Assembly (NCBI GenBank): GCA_000320545.1
Contig: ADNK01003292.1
Coordinates: forward strand, 7,501-65,780
DNA length: 58,280 nucleotides
From: Bigelowiella natans CCMP2755
Taxonomy: Eukaryota > Cercozoa > Chlorarachniophyceae
Reading direction: 5' to 3'
Shown here in pieces: positions 47,110-58,257 of this stretch (the stretch's first letter is position 1; the number at the start of each line of letters is the position of its first letter). The notes beneath the pieces are model-generated. The model did not search any database. It worked only from the letters and a program-made list of their open reading frames with translations, and was not told the DNA's origin. The position numbers and the translations under genes are program-made.

Positions 47110-47700
47110 GTGCACAGGCTAGCTAGCTAGCAGGCCTGCTGGCTGGGGACCGCAACGGCTGTCCTTCACGCGTGTGGCGATGCGATTATTGACCGAGACC
47201 TTGCTGGAAAGGAAGGGATTTGATTCGGACGATGTGAGCATACGCACGGTACTTAAACTGGCATGATCACATTTTTTCAATGTGTGGTCATTCTGCGCTA
47301 GCCAGGTGTAGCTTTGCATGCAATGCGGCACAGATGTGCACAGCGCATCAATAACATCATGCACTATTGCATCAACATGCAGGCGCCAGCGGTGTACCGT
47401 AGTGTAGCATGTAAGCAGATGCGAAAGGATTCATGACTCCGTCATTGTTTGCGCAGTAGACGCTGCTATGTATCAATGTGCACGTACAATTCTATATTTC
47501 TAAATCGCATAATAAACACACCATTCATGTAATTCAAGCTAGCTAGCTGTGAGCCGCATGCGGTGCGCTGTGCGGATATTCATATACGTCTCTAGATAGA
47601 CGTTAGCGTACTAGCTTACGACAGGTATAGGCACGCCTGTGTTGTCACATATCTACAAACTACAACGCGTTCTACAGGCCTGTCACTCCAGCATGAAACT
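47110..47700. other. CTAG/TGCA-rich island 4
   Basis: It starts at a GCTAGCTAGCTAGC tract and ends close to the stop codon of the mitochondrial coiled-coil gene at 47727. No gene is supported. The 81-codon minus frame at 47119-47364 ends in the CTAG tract. It is short, but has the same word content as islands 1, 3 and 5. Confidence 0.5.
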
Positions 47701-47726
47701 ATTGGGAACACGACGACAAAGCGAAT

Positions 47727-48557
47727 CTATCCTTCAGATTTTCCTCCTTCTGCACCGCTCTCACCAGAAGAGATGGCAGGATCACTTGCCTTGTCCATTT
47801 GATCCTCCGCTTGTTTGATGGCACTATCGACATCATCTTCACCTCCCACCCCCTCCTCTTCTTCGAAAACTAGCTCAGGAGCTCGGGAATCAATCTCTTT
47901 TGCGAGCCTCAAGTTTCGCTCTTCCGGAAGTTCTGCCTGCGGCTGCAACCTTATGTCAAATGGCAGACGAGATTGTAGCATATTCTCGAACGACTTCATG
48001 CGGTCTCCCTTGGTGTACATCGGGAGTTTCTCTGGCCAAAATCCATCCGGGAGCAACTGTACATGTGAATAACCAACATATATCATCATCATCAGCATCC
48101 TCGTCGCCATGATCGTCTTTGTTCTTGCTCTCTCCTCCCCCCCCAACATACACATATGACGAATTTAAAATTAGAGCCAGATATTACTGTTACACCTGCT
48201 CGCTAAGTGCGAGCCTGTATATGCATCTTAACACGTATGTAGTATGGTGACCGCTATATACATGCAACATCTCTAGCTACAATGGCTTTCCCGTGATCAA
48301 CTCCTTTCTAAGTTTAACCCTCCTCCTCTGCCTCCTCTTTCCCTAGCCTCCACTATCTGGTGTTCCGACCTGCCTATCGAACGTGTCTTCGTTGATTTGC
48401 GCTTCGTCTACGATCCATTCAGGGGACTCCTTTGTCAGAACGTACTCAAGCTCTTCCTTCATTTCGTCCTGTTTGTCGTTTTTCCACAGATGCCTGGAAT
48501 CATGAGTTTTAGTTGTATTTTATATACATTTGTACCAATCTTCCTGAATCCCTATAT

Positions 48558-48601
<44 letters not shown>

Positions 48602-49452
48602 ATTAAAAATATCATTATGTATATTTCTTTCTTATATATTCCTTCATCCCTGCGTGATATACTGGGCAGCAAGTGCTACGATGCATCCTCATCACCCTCC
48701 CGCTTCTCTGGAGATTCAAGTACCATTTTCGCATTTGCTCTTTGAATTCCAATTCCTGACGGATTCGTCTTTCTTCGTCCTCCTTCGCCTTGCGCTCCAG
48801 GAATGCTGCTGTTTTTTCCTCCGCGATTCTGGCTTTCTCTGCACGACGAGCCTGATTGGAAGTAGTTGTGCACGTGTGTATGCATGCGTGTGAGGGTGCA
48901 ACGTTCAGAAGTTGTATCTTTGACATAAATCTCCAAAGAAATGTTTTGGGATTGATCAGCGAATCATCGCCCACTTTCACGTTGGAAAACGATAATTCAA
49001 CCGAACAATTTGTCTTAGTCGTGAATGCAATAACCTCTCTCTCCGCCTGCAGCTGAGCCTCTCGTGCTGCCTTCGCAGCTTCTATCTCCGCCATTTCTTG
49101 CATGTACTGCTTTCTGTAAGCGGTCATCTGAAAAATGACACGTGATAATTTTATCTTAAAAAATAAAAGCAAATGTCTGCAGCTCGACAACGGATACTCT
49201 ACTCAGCAAGCACAAAAGGATGGTGTAGACGATCTTCTTAACCACCTCGCTTTTGAAACGCCGCCGGTCCATGACATATGCAGACTCTTCGGCATTAGGA
49301 ACCCATTTTCCCCCATCATTAGAAGATTGAGGCTCTTTTGAGGCATCAGGCGCCGAGGAAAACCCACGACTCCAGGAAGAGGCAGCATAAGCACCATGAC
49401 CACCATGGCCGCCACGGACCCTTGCGCGAGCCACCGTCCCCAGCCGGCGCAT
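47727..49452 (-). CDS. Mitochondrion-targeted coiled-coil protein (mS26-like?), 5 exons
   Basis: The exons on the minus strand are 49452-49246, 49127-49035, 48851-48724, 48493-48370 and 48056-47727. All are in phase, giving 293 residues. The N-terminus, MRRLGTVARARVRGG with a later RGFSSAP, is a typical mitochondrial presequence. The middle is a highly charged helix: YRKQYMQEMAEIEAAKAA, REARRAEKARIAEEK, ERKAKEDEERRIRQELEF. Next come EWIVDEAQINEDTFD, LLPDGFWPEKLPMYTKGD and LPFDIRLQPQAELPEERN, then an acidic tail. The long charged helix followed by a short globular part suggests mitoribosomal small-subunit protein mS26 or another mitochondrial assembly factor, but I cannot confirm a family. It is head-to-head with the lipase gene. 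Confidence 0.75.
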
Positions 49453-49825
49453 TTCTATTCTAGTGACTCTGGATGCAGATTTTATCAGAAATGTAATGTA
49501 AATTTATACTGCGACAAAGTATAGTGATTGTCTTAGAAGCTGATGGAGTCCCTGTAGCCATTATTTCCCAAGAAAGTTGAGTAAATTCAGACTAAGTCTG
49601 TGGATATATCTGGGACGAAATTATGACAGGATGGTTGATGCGTCGCAACAATAACTACAATTTTCCTAATTTGGCAATCATAATTCACGCCCCCGCCCCA
49701 TCGTTAGATCTATGGCGAAACGTGTTGGAGCTGGGATTGTGTTTGGAGTTGACTTATAACATTGCCATGTTACCAGCCAGCAGTAGTTAGGACCTCCATC
49801 TTCGCACCAGCTCGGCCTTTCAGTG
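49453..49825. promoter_or_regulatory. Shared 5' region of mitochondrial protein and lipase genes
   Basis: The two start codons are divergent and only 373 bp apart. No motif is recognised. Confidence 0.4.
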
Positions 49826-52210
49826 ATGCAGGACGATGGGAATAATAATACCATTCGACGGCAAGAGATGGAACACGCACCGCTCCTCAGGGGAGACGCC
49901 AAACAACGTGGAACACAATACACGGAAACCAACATTATTGCAGCTCGTTCTGCTTCGATCGAAAATGCCGGCAAATCGGACAATGACCATCCAGAGAGCT
50001 CATGGCCCTTTGTGGGAAATACGACGAGGTTTAGCGATCACGGACTCGTCGTAGTAGTGAGACAATTTATTCAGTTTGGTGTTGGTTGTGTTTTCACCCT
50101 CATTTGGGTGTCGGCGATTGTAATAGTATTCGCGGTTTGCATAAACTGGACGACGGATGGGCTGCTTGTCGCTGCGCTGCTACGTGGCAAGTCGGACTCT
50201 CCTGTGGAAGCAAGAATTCTCAGTATGTTTGTGGCGGTGATTTCCCTTCTCTTCCGCGTGTTTTATGCAACCTGTATTCTTTGGGTTGCCGTCAGTGCAA
50301 GCAAAGAAATGATAAGGGGTCTCCGAGAAGGCTACAGCCCTGCCGTGAGAAGTTTCATCAGTAAGGCGCTTGACCCGGCAAGCACGTGCACGCAAAGGTT
50401 GTTTTGGATGTTAATCTTCATCGCGTGGATTATCCTCCTCGGCTCTTTTGAATTCCTGTTGGTTTCTAAAAACTTGTACGGTCACTTCGGGCCTATATTC
50501 TGGTACACGATGCTGATGGGCAGCTGCACGATCACCGGCCTGTGCTTGCTGTTTGCCGAGTACATACGATGGTGCCATCAGATTATATCCGACCCTAGGC
50601 TTCCCGAATCAACATTCCAGCCTACGACCATGCTATGTACATTCTTCCGCCAATGGAAAAATCTCCATGGGGCGAGTTGGTTCTTGTTAGCCATTCACTC
50701 CATCGTGCACATTGGGCTTTTCCCCTTCACTCTCTGGAGGCTGCAACACGTACAGACAGCTTGGCAGGGAGCATTGGCGTTGACTAAGCTGCTGTTCTAT
50801 GTTTTATCATTTATTTTGGTGCCCTATTTCACGCTCAACGTGGTTCCGACGTTCCTTAACTATGTCGGTGATGTCAATCAGCAAGTTGACACTGAAGCCT
50901 CTCCTGGTAGCGGAGGGAACCGTAGCAGCGACAGAAATGGTAGCGACATTCGCTGGTGGCTCTGGATAATGTGCTTAATATTGACAGCTGGATTCGTCTC
51001 CATCGGCGTGCCATTGGTGTACAATGGGTGGGGCGCATGGTTCGGGGCCTCGTCCATCTCGATCTTCTTCGGCATTCTCTGGTCTGTCGTGTTCGATAAC
51101 CATATCAAGAGAGAGGGGAAGAAACTCAACTTTGCCCTGGTTGTAGCATATCTTCTTATCACTTGGTGCTGCTTTACCATGGTGCTGCTGCATATCTCAA
51201 GCTCTCCTCCTCAAGTCGCATCGCCAGCTGCTAATAGACACGATGATAGTCCTTCTTTTTCTTCCCCTCCTCTACCTCTCATGCATCGAAAAGCCATAAA
51301 TCATAGCCTTCCTGTGTATGGAATCTGCCAAAAAGATTGGTATGGGCTGAGCGCGCTTGAATTAGGCGAAATAGCAAGAATCTCTTACGAAATCCCCTCG
51401 TATTCCTCGGAAGAATCGTTAAGAGAGACAATAAGCAACATGACACAGTATTTAAACAATTTCCTATGCTCCCCTCTCGCACTTGTTGAGCCCAGACCTC
51501 CATTCAACCGAGTTCAGTACTGCCCGTTCTCTGTCGAGATGGTGTCGTCATCCCCCCCCTTCTTCGCTCACATCAAGGGCGGGAATCTGAACGTCATTGC
51601 GATTCGAGGCAGCGCAGATGTCCTCGACTTCTTCGAGGACTTCCAAGTGTGGAGCGAGATTGGAACTCTGCAGCTTGTGAGCTTTATAGTGCCTCTATAC
51701 CACCTTTGGCCGGTGCGGTTGGCTGCTCAATATGCGTGGCTGGTTGACTTAGCCTTCCAGAAAGACATGTACGTCAGGGGCGTGGAACGCTACATGCACA
51801 ATGCTGGCCTGATCGACTATAAAGGGAAGGATCCATTCAAACGAGTGCTCCTCACTGGCCACTCTCTAGGTGGGGGACTCGCAGCTATCATAGGAGCTCG
51901 GACAGATCACCGCTCCATCGGCTTCTCTAGCCCGGGGGCAACGCTCCAACATGTGAAGTTCAACTTCGAATGGGAGAGTCTACGAAAGACTTCCACCACA
52001 ATTTTCAGCTACGGTGACTATGTACCGAATTTCGATATTCACTCCGGTTTGATCCAGGCGGTGATGTGTCGCGCGTCCGAGGGCCTGAAGTGCCACTCGC
52101 TGCATGACTTGCTCTGCGAGATCGTCGCTGGCTGCCCGGCGTTACCAGACTTGTATCTTACAGATGAAGCATACTGGAATAATCGGTGTGTCAACTCGGC
52201 TTCTGGCTGA
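49826..52210 (+). CDS. Multi-TM class-3 (diacylglycerol-lipase-like) lipase
   Basis: This single exon encodes 794 residues. The start is the ATG at 49826; the codon before it is GTG. The N-terminal half has about nine hydrophobic segments, such as FTLIWVSAIVIVFAVCI, LFWMLIFIAWIILLGSFEFL, LLFYVLSFILVPYF and FALVVAYLLITWCCFTMVLL. A class-3 lipase domain follows: NVIAIRGSADVLDFFEDF, then VLLTGHSLGGGLAAIIGAR with the nucleophile Ser near residue 680. The likely catalytic Asp is in GDYVPNFDIHSG and the His in CHSLHDL. The closest known type is sn-1 DAG lipase, but that has four TMs, so the nine-TM part is unusual. Probable role: membrane-bound hydrolysis of diacylglycerol or related lipids. Confidence 0.85.
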   Translation: MQDDGNNNTIRRQEMEHAPLLRGDAKQRGTQYTETNIIAARSASIENAGKSDNDHPESSWPFVGNTTRFSDHGLVVVVRQFIQFGVGCVFTLIWVSAIVIVFAVCINWTTDGLLVAALLRGKSDSPVEARILSMFVAVISLLFRVFYATCILWVAVSASKEMIRGLREGYSPAVRSFISKALDPASTCTQRLFWMLIFIAWIILLGSFEFLLVSKNLYGHFGPIFWYTMLMGSCTITGLCLLFAEYIRWCHQIISDPRLPESTFQPTTMLCTFFRQWKNLHGASWFLLAIHSIVHIGLFPFTLWRLQHVQTAWQGALALTKLLFYVLSFILVPYFTLNVVPTFLNYVGDVNQQVDTEASPGSGGNRSSDRNGSDIRWWLWIMCLILTAGFVSIGVPLVYNGWGAWFGASSISIFFGILWSVVFDNHIKREGKKLNFALVVAYLLITWCCFTMVLLHISSSPPQVASPAANRHDDSPSFSSPPLPLMHRKAINHSLPVYGICQKDWYGLSALELGEIARISYEIPSYSSEESLRETISNMTQYLNNFLCSPLALVEPRPPFNRVQYCPFSVEMVSSSPPFFAHIKGGNLNVIAIRGSADVLDFFEDFQVWSEIGTLQLVSFIVPLYHLWPVRLAAQYAWLVDLAFQKDMYVRGVERYMHNAGLIDYKGKDPFKRVLLTGHSLGGGLAAIIGARTDHRSIGFSSPGATLQHVKFNFEWESLRKTSTTIFSYGDYVPNFDIHSGLIQAVMCRASEGLKCHSLHDLLCEIVAGCPALPDLYLTDEAYWNNRCVNSASG

Positions 52211-53748
52211 TGAGTTCCATCATCTTTGCATGAGTAGTGAGAGACTTGGGCCTCCTTGCTTGCTTGGTTCCATGAACCAAAAACCAGCACCGCACTCACG
52301 GAAGATGTCCACATGCGGCGCAGCTGTGATCTACACATAGATCCCTTAATACAGAGCTAAGAAATGCGATTTGTCGATCGCAGATGTGTTGCATCTCACA
52401 CGTTGCAACCAAAGTGTCGTGTTCATTGACATGGAATCACAATGCTCATGCATCGTATCAATGCATGTGCATGCGTGACACCGTGCACATGTAGCCATCC
52501 AACACTTGATCCCCAAGCAACAAAAGAATTGCAAAGTGATGATGATGCACACTGGCATTGCTAGATTGACTCGTTCTGTAGCCCTACAAGGCTACATAGC
52601 GTACGCACGCACGAACACGTGTAGTTCAGTGCACATGTTCTTTGCAACACGTGCTCGAGGTTCGGTACATTGCTCTGAACCGTCTTGGTGATCGCAAGTG
52701 CAACGAGACAGAGATCAGCCGGTACGCTCTGTAGCTCTATGAGGCTACACAACGTGTTTGTTGCCCAGCTAGCCAGTCACATTGCGTTGCAACACACGCA
52801 TCATGCACTCATGGCACCAGAATTCATGAGCAACGTGAAGCCCGTAGCACTGCTAGACTGCACATGCATCATGCACTCATAGCACCAGAATTCATGAGCA
52901 ACACGAAGCCCGTAGCACTGCACATGCATCAACTAGCCACAGTGCAAACAAAATGCAAATCGCGACATCACGGCTCGTTTGTTGTGGCATGCCAGCATGG
53001 GCGAGCTAGCGAGGTGTCAGATGGCCTTGGAAATGACATCACTTTGTCATGTGTGTGTGCACAAACCATCACTTTTCTTCACGCGATTGCTCGAAGTTTT
53101 GCATCGACCATGTCTAGATGTGCTACGCTCATGTGGATGCGTCGTTGCACACCCTTCGAATGTGACACGAACACCGAGATTCAGTTCTGATTTTCTTCGA
53201 CGGCTCCTCGAATTTCCTCCAAGCTCGTGAAATTTTCTCCAGGATCATTGGAGCATTGAAGAATCCCATGCTCTCATCGTCAATACGCATCCCCCTTTCG
53301 TAGCTTTGCTTTGCAGCAGCCCTGAACGAGCGGATCAACAAGAAAGATGGTTTTCTTCAAGCCGAGGAGTGTTCGCAAAAGAGTCGGTCTCTATTTTCCA
53401 CATGAATTAACTTTTATTTCCCAGTCTCTTTGTGGAAATGCCCTACAATTTTAGATAAATCTTCCAAAACTACGCCCAACAATCTCAAAACCATTTCCTC
53501 TTTCCTGGCCGCTACCCACTAAGATTTGAGGTGTGAAGGGGGTGGGGCGTGCGGATCGGAAACTCGCTGGAGGGAGAGACCTTTTTCGTGCATAAGAATT
53601 GAGATTAATTTCGTAACATCTTAAGAAAACAGATGATTGGTGAGGTTTCAATGAGGGGGGGGAAATGGATACCAAAAGCCATGTTGCCGAGAGAAGAAAC
53701 ATCAAGACCTGAACGTTGTTTCTTTTTCTTAGTCGGATCACCAAGAAG
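52211..53748. other. Island 5 and following intergenic DNA
   Basis: TGCA/CTAG-rich DNA begins at the lipase stop codon and fades near 53340. It holds two related hairpins (52578-52595 and 52731-52748) and a tandem duplication of about 66 bp (52798-52925). Open frames at 52506-52691, 52864-53190 and 52979-53230 have no domain signature. From 53340 to 53748 the base composition returns to normal, with no supported gene. Confidence 0.5.
52798..52925 (+). repeat. Tandem duplication, ~66-bp unit, two copies
   Basis: Both units contain CACCAGAATTCATGAGCAAC and AAGCCCGTAGCACTG. The first (52798-52865) has eight extra bases (CTAGACTG region) relative to the second (52866-52925). Confidence 0.85.
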
Positions 53749-53838
53749 ATGTCAGAGAATTTCTGGCAGAGATCCCGGGGGAAGAGGAGGAGTGCCCCAG
53801 CGAGGGGAAAGTCAAAAAAGGAAGTGGAAGAATGTAAT
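53749..53838 (+). CDS. Possible first exon of the OTU gene
   Basis: An ATG at 53749 opens MSENFWQRSRGKRRSAPARG followed by KSKKEVEECN, a basic stretch similar in character to the Lys-rich start of the next exon. I could not find a junction that keeps phase with the exon at 54254, so its link to the OTU gene is unproven. Confidence 0.25.
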
Positions 53839-53857
53839 ATAATCCCGTAATGACATC

Positions 53858-54069
53858 GGAAGAATATTCTCGAAATCCTTCACTCAACATTTCTGCACTC
53901 CATAATCATTGGAAGAATATTCTCGAAATCCTTTACTCAACATTTCTGCACCCCATAATCATTGGAAGAATATTCTCGAAATCCTTCACTCAACATTTCT
54001 GCACTCCATAATCATTGGAAGAATATTCTCGAAATCCTTCACTCAACATTTCTGCACTCCATAATCATT
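53858..54069 (+). repeat. 53-bp tandem repeat, four copies
   Basis: Units begin at 53858, 53911, 53964 and 54017 with GGAAGAATATTCTCGAAATC and contain ACTCAACATTTCTGCA. They differ by only a few bases. The array lies just upstream of the OTU gene, perhaps in its first intron or 5' region. Confidence 0.95.
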
Positions 54070-54253
54070 CACAGTGGTCGCAAAATTAAGTGCCATGGGG
54101 TTCAGCGAAAATGATTGTAGGAAAGCCCTCAAATCCACGGTTGGTATACAGTACGTAACAAAGTGATAGTTAGAAGCGAAAACGCCTGATTTTGGCACTT
54201 ACAACTACAAAAGAATCTAAAGCACTAACGAAGACAACCTGTCTATAACATAG

Positions 54254-54930
54254 AATTACATCGAACAAGAGGCAGTAAATATTCTGCTGAATAACCCTTC
54301 GAAGCCATCTAATAAGAAGTCGCCCCGTAAGAAATCCCCTGCCAGGACGAAGAAGAAGAGCAGATACTTGCCCCCCCCTCCGTTCGCTGCATTGGAAGAG
54401 GATGTTGAATTCGAAAAGGGAAACTTCTTGGATTGCCGTGACAAGTATGGAATGTGGCTCGAGGCTGAAGTTGTCAAACTCAGAAAGTACTTAGAGTAGT
54501 AGCTCGGTTACATCAGCTGTGTTATTGTTCTACGAGTGGTGGTGGTGGTTGTAGTAGAAGAAGAAGAAGAAGAAGAAGAAGAAGGGCAGTGGTGGCTAGC
54601 TATTGTTTCGTCAAAAATTTAGCGTTTTTGTCTATAGACAGCAGGGTCTGGATAATCCTTGAATAATATATGTTTTAATGTGCAAACTTGAGTTTCTCCC
54701 TCCTCCTCATCCTCCTCCTCATCCTCCTCCTCATCATCCTCCTCATCATCCTCATCCTCATCCTCATCCTCCTCCTCCTGATCGTACTCTTCTCTTAGCG
54801 ACGAGGTGTTGATTCACTATAACAACTGGGACAGCAAATGGGACGAATGGATTCCTCTCAAGGACAAAGATAAATTTGCCCCTTTCCATCGACTTTCAGT
54901 CCATGGTGAGCTCGAGCATAATAATAATAA

Positions 54931-54961
<31 letters not shown>

Positions 54962-55702
54962 CAGCAGCAGCAGCGTTGCTCACAATTCGAATTCATGCTG
55001 GAGGAAGTGACTTTGCCAAATAGAATCTACGCTGCCTCGAAAAGAATGAAGGATTCTTTGGTGATCCCACCATCGATACTTCACTGCTCTTTTTGTGTGG
55101 GGAGAAACTTAAGGAAATGCAGCACATGATCGACGCGTATTCAGCGCCATTAAACCCTTTTCTTCGTGCCGCATTGTTGCACTGAATTGGGCTTATCTGC
55201 CTTCGTATTCTTCTTCTCTCCCAACAGGCAAACAGACAAAGTATAGAATGAATGCTAAAGTCGCAATATGGGGTCCCAATGGGCTGCGCAAGTGGTTTCA
55301 GGGAGTCATAACGGACATAAAGCACAAACAAGTCAAAGTAACATACGACGAGGTACTCTATATAGTCATTATTATGCGAAGAAGAAGAAGAAGAAGAAGG
55401 AGGAGGAGGAAGATACAACCCTAGAACATCGCAAACATAGCACCTGCTTGACGCTCTCTCGTAATCACGAGTAGCCTTCGTCATGTATCATCACTCGTCA
55501 TCATTTTTGTCGAATTTTGCCTTAGTGCCAATCGTAGAAATAAGTTTCTGGCCAGATCGTATTTTCTTGTGTTAATTGTGGTTGAATTCTCCCTCACCCC
55601 CCTCACCCCCCTCTCCCCCCTCTCCCCTCCCCCCGTGGATGCGAGTAACCAAAGTTCTCAACTTCTTAATGTGCCTTCTCCTCCTCCTGCTGCTGCTGCT
55701 GC

Positions 55703-55743
<41 letters not shown>

Positions 55744-56703
55744 GTGTGTGCACAGAGCTCCAAGAATCGTGATTGCGACTATTGGTATCATTACGAATCG
55801 CCTGATATCTGTTTAATACAAGACTTCGACAGCTACCAAGAAAGGCTGAGAACACAAGTTGTAGACGACGACCCTGACTCCAATGTCCTTCCCTCCCCCA
55901 ACAAGCCGCCGGCCTCCTCCTCCTCCTCCTCCTCCCCCACCCCCCATTCTTCGTCTAAGACAGAAGAATGGTATGAAGGAAAGGTATTGCTCCTCTTCCG
56001 ATTACCCGGATGATGCTAGTTACGAAGTGCAACGGCGCTTATGAATATATGACATGCCTCGTGTGTTGATCCCTGCACGCAAAATACAGCATAACCTTCC
56101 AACCGAATGAGTAGTCAATTGTATTCTCGCTCACACCAGATGATAGAGGTGCTCGACACCGCTAAAAAATGGCTTCCGGCTGAGGTGCTGAAGGTGAAAA
56201 AGAGGAAAGGGGGAGGGCATATGCTCTTTGTGAGTTATGAGAATTGGGATTCCAGGTCAATAGTGATGATGATGGTGATGATGATGGTGATGATGATGGT
56301 ATGGATCGGTGCTAGACACTAAGAGCAACCCAATTACGATCACAAAAGAAGAAGCAGCAGCAGCACGGCAGATAGGGGGGGGGAGTACTCGGGAAATGCC
56401 AAACTCAACATTGCATGAAAACCCATCTTCGAGAGGAAAGGGGAGGGGGGGGGGGGGGGAGAGGGGACGCTTCTGCCACCTTGTGGAAGATGCAAAGTTG
56501 GATTATAGATTATAGAAGTAGTACACTCATTACTTGCGTTATGATAACTGCCCCCATCATCACATGTTTGTTAGTTGGGACGAATGGATTGATACGATAA
56601 AAGCTAAGGGGAGGGTCAGGCCTTTAGGTATTTCTCACTACTTTCCCCCCCCCCCTCATAGAAACCAGTTTCATCCACTTTGTAAAGCAATAGAGAAGGA
56701 GAA

Positions 56704-56751
<48 letters not shown>

Positions 56752-56820
56752 GCGGGGCTGGGCAACGGAACGACAGGGTAGACAAATATGTAATAGCAGT
56801 AGTCTTAGTAGTAGTAGTAA

Positions 56821-56855
<35 letters not shown>

Positions 56856-57137
56856 AGTAGTAGTATATCTGCGACACCATGCCTTTAAAGTTAATCTAGA
56901 AACAAATCTCCACTCAAGTACTATTGTGTACGGCGTATGTAATGGATCGAAGCCCATTGATTATTGATGAGCTTTCGCAATAATAACTAGCTACTCGGTC
57001 CTTCTTCCTCTCTCCCTTCCTCTTCCTTCGCTGTCGTCAGGCATCACCTTAAAAGAGTCGGAGAAGGAGCGTGAAATCAGAGAGCTGCATGAGGCCTTCC
57101 GGAAAGACCTTAAGGAGAGATATGACTTTGAGGTAAG

Positions 57138-57173
<36 letters not shown>

Positions 57174-57357
57174 CATAAAAATATAATATGTGTATACATA
57201 TACTGTGTGTATAAACATTATATATTATTATATGTACATATATATGTATTTTAATCAACCGGTCGCACCGGCCTTACTAAAAGAAGCAACAAAAATTAGA
57301 AAAAATGTTTCTAAAAAAACTTGAATTTTTAGAAGGCCATTTTCTAAAAAAAGGCCT

Positions 57358-57397
<40 letters not shown>

Positions 57398-58215
57398 TAT
57401 ATAAATTAACATGATACATGACAGAGAAGTGCATCCTCACATCTTTCTTCCTGTATGTATGCGTTCTTTCAGTGTCTCTTCGGTCATATTGTCGTCGTTG
57501 TCGCCGTTTAATGCTGTCTCTTCGGTCATATTGTCGTCGTTGTCGCCGTTTAATGCTGCTTTTTCTCTTGCCTCCTCCTCCTCCTCCTCCTCCTCCTCCT
57601 CCTGCTGCTGCTACAAATACAAAGATACAGGATATCAAGGGAGACGGCAACTGCCAGTTTCGATGCTTTGCTCACCAGGTCAATAGTGGCAAGAGCGATG
57701 ATGAAGACAAAGAAGAAGAAGAAGAAGATGATGATGATGATGATAATAATAACGGTAATGATGATAATGGTGATGATAATGACTGATGACGATGGCGGAC
57801 TCAGCAGCAAAATAGAATCTGGGATTAGAAGAAGAAGAAGAAGAAGAAGAAGAAGAAGAAGAAGAGAATTAAATATATCTGCTTATACGATCAGATACAT
57901 GATATGATGTCGTTGCTGGAGGAACACTGATAATTTGTTTTTTTTTAAAGAAAAGTTTTACTTAATATAGCAAAGTCATCGTTGCCATAACCCCCCTCCT
58001 CCTCCTCCTCCTCCTCCTCCTCCTCCTCCTCCTCCTCCTCCTCCTCCCACCTCCACGATGGGTACTCTTATCAGATCTATGGTGACGATGAGAAGCACCT
58101 TACAGTGAGAAAGATGTGCTGCAACCATATCGGGGAACATAAGGAGGAGTTTGAAAACTTCATCTGCGTAGACTTTGAAGAATACCTTAAGAAAAAACGG
58201 ACACCTTGCGTAAGG

Positions 58216-58257
<42 letters not shown>

